From the NCBI GenBank assembly GCA_020073445.1, contig JAIQFE010000001.1, forward strand, positions 496,001-560,000: a stretch of DNA of 64,000 nucleotides, in the 5' to 3' direction. The stretch is from Terriglobia bacterium. GTDB lineage: Bacteria > Acidobacteriota > Terriglobia > Bryobacterales > Bryobacteraceae. Position 1 is the first letter of the stretch; every line of letters starts with the position of its first letter. Below the pieces are notes generated by a model. That model saw nothing but the letters and a program-made list of their open reading frames with translations, made no database searches and was not told the origin of the DNA. The position numbers and the translations under genes were made by a program. Below are positions 18,215 to 27,393 of the stretch, piece by piece.

Positions 18215-19102
18215 ATGAACCAACTGGAGCTGCCCGATCCACTATCGGATCCGGAGGAAGACGGCATGCTGCGCATGTCGATCCTCGAACACCTTGAGGA
18301 GCTGCGCTCACGTATCATCCGCGCACTGATCGGTTTCGGCGTGGCGTATCTGGCGTGCCTGTTTCTCGCCGGCCCGCTATGGAAATTCGTCCAAGCGCCC
18401 GGTCAAGCCGCCTTCAAAGAACTCGGTAGAGGCGGATTTATCGCGATCGGCGTGATGGAGAGATTTTCCATCATCTACGTCTGGACGCCGCTGGTGGCCG
18501 CCATCTTTGTGGCGTTTCCGTGGGTCATCTACCAGGTCTGGGCATTCATCTCGCCTGGCTTGTATCCGCGGGAGCGCAAGTGGGCCGTGCCGTTTATCGT
18601 GTGCACGGGCGGACTGTTCCTGTGCGGCGGGCTGTTCGCTTACTTCGTTGTGTTTCGTTACGCGTTGGTCTTCCTCCTGGGCATCGGGGAGGATGCCGAC
18701 GTAATTTCGCTGATCTCAATCGACGACTATTTCACGAAGTTCGTGAACGTCATGTTGGGAATATCGGTGACCTTCGAGTTGCCGGTCTTAATCTTCTTCT
18801 TGACGCTGATCCGCGTGGCCTCGCCGAGTTTTCTACTGCGCCATTCCGATTACGCGGTCTTGGCGATCGTGATCCTGGCCGCCGTGGTAACGCCTTCGCC
18901 GGATGCGTTCAACTTGACGCTGTTCTCCGTGCCCATGATCCTGCTGTACTTTCTGGGCGTTTTCGCGAGCTACTTGCTGGTGCTTCGCCGGGAAGGCCGG
19001 AAATTCCCCTGGAAGATCTTCCTTATTTGGCTGGCGGCGGTGCTGTTTGTGGTTGGCATCGGGATGGCTTATACCGGCTACTGGCGAGTCCTTGTGAAAT
19101 AG
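18215..19102 (+). CDS. tatC: Sec-independent protein translocase TatC (second copy)
   Basis: A 295-residue paralogue of the preceding gene without the proline-rich N-terminal extension. The core is very similar throughout (EHLEELRSRI, YQVWAFISPGLYPRERKWAVPF, FELPVLIFFLTLIRVASPSFLLRHS), with six membrane segments and the conserved transmembrane glutamate kept. Both copies look functional. They may serve different Tat substrates or form mixed receptor complexes; this is inference. The 3' end overlaps the convergent patatin gene by 25 bp. Confidence 0.92.
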   Translation: MNQLELPDPLSDPEEDGMLRMSILEHLEELRSRIIRALIGFGVAYLACLFLAGPLWKFVQAPGQAAFKELGRGGFIAIGVMERFSIIYVWTPLVAAIFVAFPWVIYQVWAFISPGLYPRERKWAVPFIVCTGGLFLCGGLFAYFVVFRYALVFLLGIGEDADVISLISIDDYFTKFVNVMLGISVTFELPVLIFFLTLIRVASPSFLLRHSDYAVLAIVILAAVVTPSPDAFNLTLFSVPMILLYFLGVFASYLLVLRREGRKFPWKIFLIWLAAVLFVVGIGMAYTGYWRVLVK

Positions 19103-21048
19103 GCCGCCACCATTTTCAGGAGGATCCGGCTGGCTGCGAATGCGAGCTTCAGTCGCGTGACCACGGGGAGCTTGCGATTGACCTCGTAGGTTTCCCGGAG
19201 ACGCTTTAGATCCTCCTCGTTTCCCGCGACGGCCAGAGTTGCTTCCTCGATCAAGGCATCTGCCTGTGGTGAATCGGGAGGCAATATGGCTCGGATGATC
19301 CGCTCAGCCGCGTCCAGGCGCCCCCACATCAGGTCGTTCTGCCGCCATTCACGATTTAAGAATGCGCCGAAGTGAAACAGCGCCGTGCCCGCCAACTTCC
19401 GCCGCCTCTCCGTGGGAGCATTCTCGTCAACAATACTGGTGGCGTCCCGAGGACTGATGCGGAACACCTCGCATAGCTCGGCTTCGCCCACCGAAGCTTC
19501 GTAGAAAATCGGGAAGGCGATCTGATCGTAGTATTCGAACTGATCGAAGATGCGCCGGGCGTCCGGATCGAGACAAGCCTCGGCATCCACCGCCGCCCGA
19601 ATGAAAGCCTCGCGAAAACGGTCCGCGATTGCCTCCGCCGTGGCATCCGGGCGGCGCAAACTCTTCAGCGTCGCGACGATCCGATTCAGTTTTCGCTTCG
19701 CGTCGGGATCACTTAGCTTACGCAGCAAGAACTGTATGCGCCGCTCGCGATACCTAAGGTCATACTGCAACAGGAAAGCGCTCTCGCTCCGTTCCGGATC
19801 CTGCTCGGAATAGTGTTCCCGCCGCCAGGCATCCACGACGCTGGAAGGCTGTCCCAGCATCGCGGCCAGATCATCAGTCACCGCGCGCACTTTTAGGCGA
19901 TGGTAGCCGGCATAACCCGGTCCACGGTCGCGAATTTCGTCCGCCAGAGTCCGGCGCTGATATTCAGCTCCACCCAAGCGCCCGACGAACTCTTTGACGT
20001 CCGCGTCTAGGTGCGAGGTAATCTCCTGAACCCGCTCGATCAGCTGGTTCCGCTCGATCACGCGCTGCAAGTCTTCCCGAATCGTTTCCTCGCGAGGCAG
20101 CGTGATGAGCGCATCCACCGTATTGCGCAGGAAGTTCGGCGCGGCCGAAGGCTGGTTGGCGTCTGGCAAATCCGGCGACGGCTCGACATACATCAGCTTC
20201 CGAGTCACCGGCAAATCCGTGCTGCGCTGGGATAGCGCTCGAATCGCGTGGGTGAACGGCTTGTTATTCAGGTATCCGCCGTCGCCGAATGCCCGCGTGG
20301 CATATCCATTTCCGTAGTCGGGGAAAAACGGCTGGGCCTGGATGTCCCCGAGGCACGCCGGTTCGAACGCGAACGGAAACGCCGACGTGGCGCGCGCGGC
20401 GAACGCCAGGAACGCATTCCTCTCCTGCGCAAAATGATTCTCGCCGTCCCCAAAGCGCAGATGAAACACATTCTTGTGGCGCTTCTCGAACACCGTTTTG
20501 TCAGCGAGCTGGATGGGCAACTCCAGTCCCTGAATGTCCGTCGCAGTGATGAACACGTCCATCTCTGCCTGCAGGGAGTTTTCCGTTCCGTCACGCTCCA
20601 TCCCGCTAAGGGCATCCAGGAGCTGTGTGTACATCGTCTGGCTGCTGAGCAGGCTGCGCGGACGTTTGTCTCGATTCAGTAAATCCTGAATATCGGCTTG
20701 ATCGAGCCACAGGCGGCTCACCTGGTCGAGCGTCTGGCCATTGGCGAAGGCTTTGCCCAAAAAGATCGCATTGATGCCGCCCGCCGAAGTTCCCGACGCG
20801 ATATCCACCAGGAACCGCGTATTCACGGTCCCGTCCGATGCGCTCGCAAGCTTCCGATATACGCGCTCGGTTCCGCTCAGCTCCGCATCGCCGACGAGCA
20901 GTTTTCCTTCCGCATCCACGGCCGTGGAGCGGACCAGGTGGAAAAACTCCTGCGTGACTCCGTGGATATAGATCGCCAGCGACGCGCCGCCGTATAAAAC
21001 CAGCGCAAAGCGCACCTCTCGTTCGAAGTTCGGCAATGCTGGGGACAT
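19078..21048 (-). CDS. Patatin-like phospholipase (DUF3376-type long form)
   Basis: A 656-residue protein. The patatin core is at the N-terminus: glycine-rich oxyanion loop (YGGASLAIYIHG, residues ~19-30), nucleophile in GTSAG (S88), and the catalytic aspartate in DGGYLNNKP near residue 255. A long C-terminal helical region of ~380 residues follows, as in the DUF3376-containing bacterial patatins. No signal peptide is seen, so it is probably cytosolic or membrane-associated and hydrolyses acyl esters of phospholipids. It is convergent with tatC. Confidence 0.87.
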   Translation of the reverse strand: MSPALPNFEREVRFALVLYGGASLAIYIHGVTQEFFHLVRSTAVDAEGKLLVGDAELSGTERVYRKLASASDGTVNTRFLVDIASGTSAGGINAIFLGKAFANGQTLDQVSRLWLDQADIQDLLNRDKRPRSLLSSQTMYTQLLDALSGMERDGTENSLQAEMDVFITATDIQGLELPIQLADKTVFEKRHKNVFHLRFGDGENHFAQERNAFLAFAARATSAFPFAFEPACLGDIQAQPFFPDYGNGYATRAFGDGGYLNNKPFTHAIRALSQRSTDLPVTRKLMYVEPSPDLPDANQPSAAPNFLRNTVDALITLPREETIREDLQRVIERNQLIERVQEITSHLDADVKEFVGRLGGAEYQRRTLADEIRDRGPGYAGYHRLKVRAVTDDLAAMLGQPSSVVDAWRREHYSEQDPERSESAFLLQYDLRYRERRIQFLLRKLSDPDAKRKLNRIVATLKSLRRPDATAEAIADRFREAFIRAAVDAEACLDPDARRIFDQFEYYDQIAFPIFYEASVGEAELCEVFRISPRDATSIVDENAPTERRRKLAGTALFHFGAFLNREWRQNDLMWGRLDAAERIIRAILPPDSPQADALIEEATLAVAGNEEDLKRLRETYEVNRKLPVVTRLKLAFAASRILLKMVAAYFTRTRQ

Positions 21049-21071
21049 CTGCTCGCAGTAGAGCAGAGGTC

Positions 21072-21099
21072 GGGAGATCCACTGTCGCGCGGATCTCCC
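21072..21099. terminator. Hairpin between the metallo-hydrolase and patatin genes
   Basis: GGGAGATCC (21072-21080) pairs with GGATCTCCC (21091-21099) over a 10-base loop. It lies just past the stop of the minus-strand metallo-beta-lactamase gene and ahead of the patatin start, where a terminator or attenuator would sit. No clear U-tract follows. Confidence 0.4.
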
Positions 21100-21123
21100 A
21101 GGTGGGCCGTTACACGAGACTTA

Positions 21124-22701
21124 TTACGACTTGCCTGCGGAGAACTTCAATTCCTGCAGCGTCACCTTGCGCGTCGCCGGGTTCGGAAGATGGATGGGAA
21201 TGATGCGGTCGACATCCAGATGCAAGCGCTCGATGTTGGCCAGCAGGTTGATCTGGTATTGATTGGGCATCGGCACCGGCGCGGTCGGAGTCGGATTGAG
21301 GACGTTGAATTCATCCGCCTCAATCAGGATCTTCTGCTTCGGCAGGTACACCACCATCATGTTGGCGTCGTGAGTGCTGTTCATCAGGTGATGCAGCTCA
21401 ATCACGTGTTCACCGTCCGTCAGAACCTTCTTGTCGCCGGCGTATTCCACCTTGATCTTGGGCTTCGCGTTCTTCTTTTGCAGATTGTCGGGAACCAGCG
21501 TGTGCGGATTGGCCAGAACCTTTTCGAAATAGCCCTTGTTGCCCTGATTGGTGATGATCGTGGCGCCTTCGGCCACGAAGTCCCGCAGTCCCTGGGAGTG
21601 ATCGAAGTGCGCATGGGTGTTGATGACGTACTTGATCGGCTTGTTCGGAACCAGGCGCTTGGCCTCGCTGATGATCTGGTCGACGCGCGCGTCGCCTGAG
21701 GGGCCTTCTATCACGATGATGTAGTCTTTGAAGGTCGCGACCACGGCGCCGTAACCGCCCGTGACCAGCCAGAAGCCGCCGCCCAGATCCTCGCTCTCGA
21801 TCGCCGCGGGAGCAGCGGGACCGCGTCCGCCGCCCGGACCGCCCTTACCTTTTCCGTCGCCGCCCGCGAACTCCGGAGCGCCCTTGCCATCGCCGCCTTT
21901 GGCAGCACCGCCCTTGGCGCCGCCAGGACCACCGGGACCACCCTTGCCGCCGCGCCCCGCGGGAGGCGTCAGATCCACCGGCTGGTTGGCTTTCACATCG
22001 GAAACGGCCATTTCCAGGATCTTCGGACCACCCTGGCGCTGCACAATGCTGGTCGGGAATTTCACGCCGCCGAAGTCCTTATAGTTGGTGAACGCAACTT
22101 CCCACTTGATGTCGCCGAGCATTCCCTGGTCGATCATGGTTTCCACTCTCTCGACGAGACCCTGATCGTTGATATAGCCCTTCACGTTGGTTTTATACGC
22201 CGTGCCATTTTCCATCGGAAAGGTCAGGACGGTGTACTTCTTCTCTTTCGAGACCGTGGCGTTCTTTTCCAGCGCCATCTTCAAGAAGCCCAGAGGCAGC
22301 ATGGCGAACTGAATTTGATTGTTGAAGTTGTTGGCCGTAGTCACCGTGGGAGGCTGGGGCGTGATGGCGGATAGCGGGCACGTGGTTCCATTCCCGCCGC
22401 ACTGGCCGGTGGGTTCTCCCTCGCCGCGCTCTCTAACGTCGCGCCATGCCTTAGCGTCGAAATCGACCGAACGGACCCAATTCTTGTCCGCGAACCAGCG
22501 CCAGCGGTCCGAGCGAGGATTGTACTGCTGCCCCACCGCGCCATCGCCGCCGTCGGGAGCGGTAATCGTGAGCGTCTTCACGTTCTCGACGCCCATGGCC
22601 TTCATGGATTTGTCGACGACGCCCTTCAGATCGCTCTGGGCGGCAACTACAAAGACCAACACGGTCGCGAGTCCAGCAGCAATAAGAACTTTCTTGAACA
22701 T
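21124..22701 (-). CDS. Secreted metallo-beta-lactamase-fold hydrolase with Gly/Lys-rich linker
   Basis: About 525 residues. A signal peptide (MFKKVLIAAGLATVLVFVVAAQ) is followed by a ~240-residue domain of unknown function, a low-complexity Gly/Lys/Pro linker of about 50 residues (~245-300), and an MBL-fold domain with the zinc motif THAHFDH near residues 361-367 plus later ligand segments (MNSTHDANM). The start at 22701 is favoured by GGAGG eight bases upstream. It would hydrolyse a small substrate in the periplasm, but the substrate is not evident. The two-domain layout recurs in Acidobacteria annotated only as MBL-fold. Confidence 0.82.
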   Translation of the reverse strand: MFKKVLIAAGLATVLVFVVAAQSDLKGVVDKSMKAMGVENVKTLTITAPDGGDGAVGQQYNPRSDRWRWFADKNWVRSVDFDAKAWRDVRERGEGEPTGQCGGNGTTCPLSAITPQPPTVTTANNFNNQIQFAMLPLGFLKMALEKNATVSKEKKYTVLTFPMENGTAYKTNVKGYINDQGLVERVETMIDQGMLGDIKWEVAFTNYKDFGGVKFPTSIVQRQGGPKILEMAVSDVKANQPVDLTPPAGRGGKGGPGGPGGAKGGAAKGGDGKGAPEFAGGDGKGKGGPGGGRGPAAPAAIESEDLGGGFWLVTGGYGAVVATFKDYIIVIEGPSGDARVDQIISEAKRLVPNKPIKYVINTHAHFDHSQGLRDFVAEGATIITNQGNKGYFEKVLANPHTLVPDNLQKKNAKPKIKVEYAGDKKVLTDGEHVIELHHLMNSTHDANMMVVYLPKQKILIEADEFNVLNPTPTAPVPMPNQYQINLLANIERLHLDVDRIIPIHLPNPATRKVTLQELKFSAGKS

Positions 22702-22805
22702 GCTCGCCTCCACTTCGCTTTACACTGCTGATAAATGCCCCGGAGTGTATCTACGGGTTCCGGGCCACGGGTCAGTATAACACCAGTTACACGGTTTCCC
22801 GGGCT

Positions 22806-23852
22806 TTAGAACCCGGTGGTGCGAATCCAGAAGCTCTCGCTCCACTTGCCGCCCGGCGGAATCGTCTGGAGATCCGGATACTTGCCTTCATGAGCCAGGT
22901 TCACCGCGCTGGTGATGCCGCTCATCGGCTCGAAGCAGATGAACGGCTGCGGCTGTCCGTTCGGACCGTTAGGCTCCCACACCACAGCCGCCGGATACTT
23001 CGGTCCAAAAAGCGCTTCCACTTTCATCTTGCCGGACTCGATGGAAAACACCGCGCGGCCATCGGCATCGCGCTGCAGATCAATGAAGCCGTCGTCCAGC
23101 GTCCGGCCTTGCAGCGGAAATTTCTCGGGAATGTCCATGGCGCGATACTCGCCGGTGGGAATCAGGCGATTGTCGGCGACTACGCGGCGGCGCGCCGGGA
23201 TGTGGCCCGTCCATTGATCGCGCGGCACATCGGGGATGCGGTAGTAGGGATGAAACCCAATGGCCACCGGCATCGGATCGTTGCTCAGGTTGGTGATCGT
23301 AACGTGGACTTCGAGCACGCCGTCTTTGAGCGTGTAGGTCATCTCGTATTCGTGTGCGAAGGGCCACTGGGCCATCAGTTCGGGGTATCGCCAGAACTCC
23401 AGGCGGCTGGTGGTGCGGGCCGACCGCTTGTCGCCCGCCACACTGACTACTTGCCAGTACGGCGAACTGGACAGTAGACCATGGATCGGGTTGGCTCCCC
23501 GGACATTCCCCAGTTCCATGTCGAAGGCGTACTTCTTGCCGTTGGCCCAAAAGTCCTGCTCGTTGAGCCGGTTCGCCCACGGCGCCAGGAAGGGAATGCC
23601 GCTCAACTGCGGATTCTTCTGAAACTCTGACACGTCGGCGTAGGGGAAGTACAGGATGTTCTTCCCGTGCACGTTCATCTCGTACGCCGTGTTTCCGACC
23701 GACGGCACAATCGCGACCTCGACGCCGTTCGTCGGGTCCGTGAGGCGGACGACCGGGATGCCGTGGTCGGTGGTCCGCTCGGCTCGATAGTCTTGTGCTT
23801 TATCTTGCGCGAGCGCGACAAAGGAGAGCGCCAATATCAGAACAGGCCGCAT
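22806..23852 (-). CDS. Secreted aldose 1-epimerase family protein
   Basis: A 348-residue galactose-mutarotase-fold protein with a short signal peptide ending near ALAQ. The sandwich begins with TNGVEVAIVPSVGNTAYEMNV. Active-site histidines occur in NPIHGLLSSSPY and GFHPYYRIP, and the glutamate region lies near the C-terminus (CFEPMSG). It interconverts alpha and beta anomers of sugars, here presumably outside the cytoplasm. It is in the same direction as the MBL-fold gene, ~100 bp upstream. Confidence 0.87.
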   Translation of the reverse strand: MRPVLILALSFVALAQDKAQDYRAERTTDHGIPVVRLTDPTNGVEVAIVPSVGNTAYEMNVHGKNILYFPYADVSEFQKNPQLSGIPFLAPWANRLNEQDFWANGKKYAFDMELGNVRGANPIHGLLSSSPYWQVVSVAGDKRSARTTSRLEFWRYPELMAQWPFAHEYEMTYTLKDGVLEVHVTITNLSNDPMPVAIGFHPYYRIPDVPRDQWTGHIPARRRVVADNRLIPTGEYRAMDIPEKFPLQGRTLDDGFIDLQRDADGRAVFSIESGKMKVEALFGPKYPAAVVWEPNGPNGQPQPFICFEPMSGITSAVNLAHEGKYPDLQTIPPGGKWSESFWIRTTGF

Positions 23853-23913
23853 GCCTTAGTGAGTATAATCCAGCGCGGGTACGGTAATTACGATGAAACG
23901 TTGAGCTCTGTTG

Positions 23914-23936
23914 TGGCACAGGCCTTCAGCCTGTGC
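23914..23936. repeat. REP palindrome, left of the RAYT
   Basis: TGGCACAGGCCTTCAGCCTGTGC; the GCACAGGC/GCCTGTGC arms (23916-23923, 23929-23936) enclose CTTCA. The reverse complement recurs at 24527-24549 with a single difference, so a REP pair in opposite orientation brackets the transposase gene. Confidence 0.85.
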
Positions 23937-23962
23937 TTTTGGGAAGGTGGTGAGAGATTTTC

Positions 23963-24556
23963 ATGGGCCGATCCACTTCTCTTTCCAAAGTGTATCGCCG
24001 AAACCTTCCTCATTGGCATCCGCCCGGCGCCGCTGTGTTCGTCACCTGGAGGCTCTTCGGCTCACTCCCACGCCAAGCCGCCGTAAAGATTGTCTCGTCC
24101 GAGGATGCCGGGATGGCATTTCGAGATCTTGACGTTCATTTGGATCGCGCCGAGTTTGGTCCAACATGGTTGGCGTGGTCACCCGTTGCTGAACACCTGG
24201 TTCACATCATCAAGTCGGCCGACAACGCGCGCGGCTTATGCGCCCTGCATGCGTTTGTGGTGATGCCGAACCATGTGCACTTGCTGATCACGCCGATGAA
24301 ACCATTGTGTGAGGTGACCAAGTGGATCAAGGGCGCATCGGCGCGTGAGGCCAACCGACTCTTGACGAGGACTGGCGAACGATTTTGGCAGGACGAATCA
24401 TTCGATCACTGGGTTCGGAACGGAGCCCAGTTTGAGAAGATCCGAGAGTATATCTGGAGCAATCCTGTTAAAGCAGGTCTAGTAGAACACCCTGGTGAGT
24501 GGCCTTATTCAGACTGCCCGCGAAGAGCACAGGCTGAAAGCCTGTGCCACGGATGA
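23963..24556 (+). CDS. REP-associated tyrosine transposase (RAYT, IS200-like Y1 family)
   Basis: A 197-residue protein of the TnpA-REP family. The HUH metal motif is NHVHLL near residue 109, and the nucleophilic tyrosine is in EYIWSNPVKAGLV near residue 165. Such enzymes cut single-stranded REP DNA and are thought to mobilise REPs in trans. The gene is flanked by REP palindromes with the same stem; the right REP lies inside the end of the reading frame and encodes the last residues up to the stop. This direct association supports these REPs as its substrate. Confidence 0.92.
   Translation: MGRSTSLSKVYRRNLPHWHPPGAAVFVTWRLFGSLPRQAAVKIVSSEDAGMAFRDLDVHLDRAEFGPTWLAWSPVAEHLVHIIKSADNARGLCALHAFVVMPNHVHLLITPMKPLCEVTKWIKGASAREANRLLTRTGERFWQDESFDHWVRNGAQFEKIREYIWSNPVKAGLVEHPGEWPYSDCPRRAQAESLCHG
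24527..24549. repeat. REP palindrome, right of the RAYT (inverted copy)
   Basis: GCACAGGC (24527-24534), loop TGAAA, GCCTGTGC (24540-24547). Read on the minus strand it matches the left REP at 22 of 23 positions. It overlaps the 3' end of the RAYT coding region. Confidence 0.85.
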
Positions 24557-24575
24557 AGTGATATGCTGAGCGACT

Positions 24576-25235
24576 ATGCGACTTGCCATTATTGCCTGTG
24601 TATTCGCGATTGTCGCGACCGCGCAATCAGACGCCGCTAAATCAGACATTGACTCGCAGTCGTTCAGCCGCCTTCCGCTGATCAAGCGAGAACAGCTTTC
24701 CGGCGATGCGCTACGTGTCTATGATGCCGTTGTCGGCAAGGACGCGAATGGCAAGGATCGGCCCATTCCGCCGCTGGGTCCGGCAGCGACGTCTCTCTAC
24801 AGCATGGGGGTCGCGCTCCCGATGGACCAGCTCAACAAATATCTGCGCAATACAGTGGTCGGCACCGCGATGTACCAGATCTGCACGCTGATCGCGGCCC
24901 GCGAGTTCGACGAGAATTACGAATGGAATTCGCACGAAGCCGGGGCTAAGCGCGCCAACGTGGATCAGAAGACCATCGACGCGATCAAATTCAATCGCCC
25001 GCTAGATGGTTTGCCGGAAAAAGACGCTCTGGTGGTTCGTTTCGGCCGTGCGATATTCCAGGACCGCAAGGTCAGTCCCGAACTTTATGCCAAGGTTATC
25101 GAAGTCTTCGGCCAGCAGGGCATGTTCGAGCTAACGGCCGTCATGGGGGATTACGCCATGGCCGCGATCATGCTGCGTGCCGTCGACCAGCACGTTCCGA
25201 ACGCGACCAGCGAGCTACCGAAAATCAAGCATTAG
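24576..25235 (+). CDS. Secreted carboxymuconolactone decarboxylase/AhpD-like protein
   Basis: A 219-residue protein with a signal peptide (MRLAIIACVFAIVATAQ). The all-helical CMD-like core (~residues 80-200) includes ICTLIAAREFDENYEWNSHEAGAKRANVD. The usual AhpD CxxC pair is absent, so peroxidase activity is unlikely. Similar secreted proteins are frequent in Acidobacteria without assigned function. A TATGCT -10-like hexamer lies about 13 bases before the ATG, hence the promoter may overlap the end of the RAYT gene. Confidence 0.78.
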   Translation: MRLAIIACVFAIVATAQSDAAKSDIDSQSFSRLPLIKREQLSGDALRVYDAVVGKDANGKDRPIPPLGPAATSLYSMGVALPMDQLNKYLRNTVVGTAMYQICTLIAAREFDENYEWNSHEAGAKRANVDQKTIDAIKFNRPLDGLPEKDALVVRFGRAIFQDRKVSPELYAKVIEVFGQQGMFELTAVMGDYAMAAIMLRAVDQHVPNATSELPKIKH

Positions 25236-25246
25236 TAGAGCCCCAA

Positions 25247-26806
25247 CTACTTCCCGTCCACCGAAAACGCCATCAGAATGTTGCCGCCCTGCCCGCCCGC
25301 GAAGGCGTAGCCGGAGGTTGCGACCACCATCCCATTCGCGATGGCCGGGCCGCCGCCGTTGAACGCTCCGCCTTTGCCTGGGAGTCCGTTCACCGTGTCG
25401 GCGAAAGTGCGGACCGCGTCGAAATCCCACACAATCGATCCGTCCTTGGTTGAATAGGCTCGCAGGTGTCCTCCGAAGGACGCGGAGAACGCAATCCCAG
25501 GCATCGCCGAAACCGCGGACGATTGCGCCCTATTGCCAGCGTTCTGCGGAGCTGGCGTGCTCCAGATCTTTTCGCCTGTATCGATCTTCAGTGCGTACAG
25601 TCCCGGAGTTCCGTCCGGCTTGTTGATATCGGCGATTGCGGCATAAACGGTCTGTCCCTCGGCGGCCATGCCCCAGCCGATTCCGCCCAACAGGCCGTTC
25701 CCGACGCCGATCCGTGTCTTCCAGATAACCTTGCCGCGCTGCTCGGGATCCAAGGCGTAAACGACGCCCGATTTCTGACTGGCGAGAATCACGTCGCGCC
25801 CGCCCACTTGACGCAAGAGCGTCGAACTGCCGAAATCGTAATCGTCGCCGGGATTTTCGGGACACAACGGTCCGCGGGGGCAGCCGGGAACCCAGTTGTC
25901 GCCCGGCGTCACCTGGTTCGACCACAGCAGGCTGCCGGTTTCCAGATCGAATGCGAGAATCGCATCGGTGGTCGGCAGCTCGATTCCGGTGTACGAATTG
26001 CCGCTGCCGATGTAGATCCGTTTGCGTTTTTCGTCGATGATCGGTGCCGACCAGAGGCTCGCGCCTGCCGGTCCGAACATCTTTCGTCCATCGGCAGTCG
26101 TTTTGTACTGCTTGGGCGGATCGGGAATTGTATAGGTCTTCCAGATCACTTTTCCGGTCTTGGCGTCGAGTGCGGACAGGCTGCCGCGGAATTTGCAGCA
26201 TTCATAATCCTTGGCTCCCGATCCGGTTTCCTCGCCGGATGACATGGGAACATACAGGCGGCCGTTGTTGTACACCGGCGATCCCGTGATGCGGGCCAGC
26301 GGGAAATCGTCGACTTTCGTCTTCCAGATCCCTTGGCCGGTGAGCGCATCCACTGCGTGCGCCGTCCCGCCGCTATCGCCGAAATAGGCGATCCAGCGAG
26401 TATCGTTCGCCAGCTTCACGATTTGAATCGCGGTGCGCGCGATGTTGCCGGTATCGTAGGTCCAATAGGTGCAGCCCGTCGCCGCATCCAGTGAAAATAC
26501 AGTACCGCTGGCGCTACCGACGAACACGCGCCCGCCGACGATCACGGGCTGGGCCTGATTGCGCTGATTGACGGGTCCCGGAAACGCGAAGGACCATTTG
26601 AGCTTGAGCTTGGGCACGTCGGCCGCGGCAATGCCGGGGGTCGGCTGAAAACGCGAGCCGGACGCGTCGACGCCCCATCCGTTCCAATCGCCCGCGCCTG
26701 GAGTGAAGGGCTTGGGTGTGCCGGTGCATTTCCCGGTCACAGGATCGGCGGGGGGTGTCTGAGCTAATAAGGACGTGGCGAGAGCGGCGAACAAAAACAA
26801 GCGCAT
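25247..26806 (-). CDS. Secreted PQQ-dependent dehydrogenase-like beta-propeller protein
   Basis: A 519-residue protein with signal peptide (MRLFLFAALATSLLAQ). It carries several W-motif repeats of the quinoprotein propeller (WTYDTGN, GQGIWKTKV, GKVIWKTYT, GSLLWSNQV, GEKIWST). Overall it resembles polyvinyl-alcohol dehydrogenase-type quinoproteins but lacks a cytochrome c CxxCH domain, so electron transfer would need a partner. The substrate is not evident. It is convergent with the AhpD-like gene, with 11 bp between stops. Confidence 0.8.
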   Translation of the reverse strand: MRLFLFAALATSLLAQTPPADPVTGKCTGTPKPFTPGAGDWNGWGVDASGSRFQPTPGIAAADVPKLKLKWSFAFPGPVNQRNQAQPVIVGGRVFVGSASGTVFSLDAATGCTYWTYDTGNIARTAIQIVKLANDTRWIAYFGDSGGTAHAVDALTGQGIWKTKVDDFPLARITGSPVYNNGRLYVPMSSGEETGSGAKDYECCKFRGSLSALDAKTGKVIWKTYTIPDPPKQYKTTADGRKMFGPAGASLWSAPIIDEKRKRIYIGSGNSYTGIELPTTDAILAFDLETGSLLWSNQVTPGDNWVPGCPRGPLCPENPGDDYDFGSSTLLRQVGGRDVILASQKSGVVYALDPEQRGKVIWKTRIGVGNGLLGGIGWGMAAEGQTVYAAIADINKPDGTPGLYALKIDTGEKIWSTPAPQNAGNRAQSSAVSAMPGIAFSASFGGHLRAYSTKDGSIVWDFDAVRTFADTVNGLPGKGGAFNGGGPAIANGMVVATSGYAFAGGQGGNILMAFSVDGK

Positions 26807-26879
26807 GGGACCTACTTTATCTCAACTTCCCGAAATCGCGCACAATGGAGCTCGGCAACACCCGCCGCGCCCTGTGCGC

Positions 26880-27377
26880 TTAACTTCCAGCCAACTGCGT
26901 CTTGAGGTAGTTGGCGAGCCCACCGAGCTCCAGGATCTTCTTGACCGAATCGGGGAGCTGCGGGAAGGCATACTCTTTGTCGCGCAGGCGGATCTTGCTG
27001 GCTGCAAGATCGATGCGGAGCGAGTCACCTTCCTGCACGTCGGGATACAATTCAGGGCACTCGAAAATCGGCAAGCCATCATTGATCGCGTTGCGATAGA
27101 ACGTGCGTGCGAAGGAACACGCCACCACGGCCTGGATGCCGAGCCCTTGAATCGCCGTCGCGGCCTGCTCGCGCGCACTGCCGCAGCCGAAATTGCGGCC
27201 CGCGACCAGGATCTGGAACTCGCGCAGCTTAGCCGGGAAGCCCTCACCCAGGACTTCGAAAGCGTGCTGGGCCAGTCTTTCGCGATCGATGTAGATCAGA
27301 TAGCGGCCCGGGATGATGATGTCGGAATTGATGTTGTCGCCGAACTTGTAGACGCGCCCTTGAATGGTCGATTCCAT
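26880..27377 (-). CDS. leuD: 3-isopropylmalate dehydratase small subunit
   Basis: A 165-residue swivelling-domain subunit of the LeuD/HacB kind. The substrate-recognition loop (FGDNINSDIIIPGRYL, residues ~12-27) and the swivel motif (VAGRNFGCGSAREQA, ~60-75) are intact, as is SFARTFYRNAINDG. With LeuC it isomerises 2- to 3-isopropylmalate in leucine synthesis. It follows leuC by 16 bp. The short form also fits related homoaconitase-type enzymes, so substrate is not certain. Confidence 0.88.
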   Translation of the reverse strand: MESTIQGRVYKFGDNINSDIIIPGRYLIYIDRERLAQHAFEVLGEGFPAKLREFQILVAGRNFGCGSAREQAATAIQGLGIQAVVACSFARTFYRNAINDGLPIFECPELYPDVQEGDSLRIDLAASKIRLRDKEYAFPQLPDSVKKILELGGLANYLKTQLAGS

Positions 27378-27393
27378 TTAGAAAAACTCGTCC

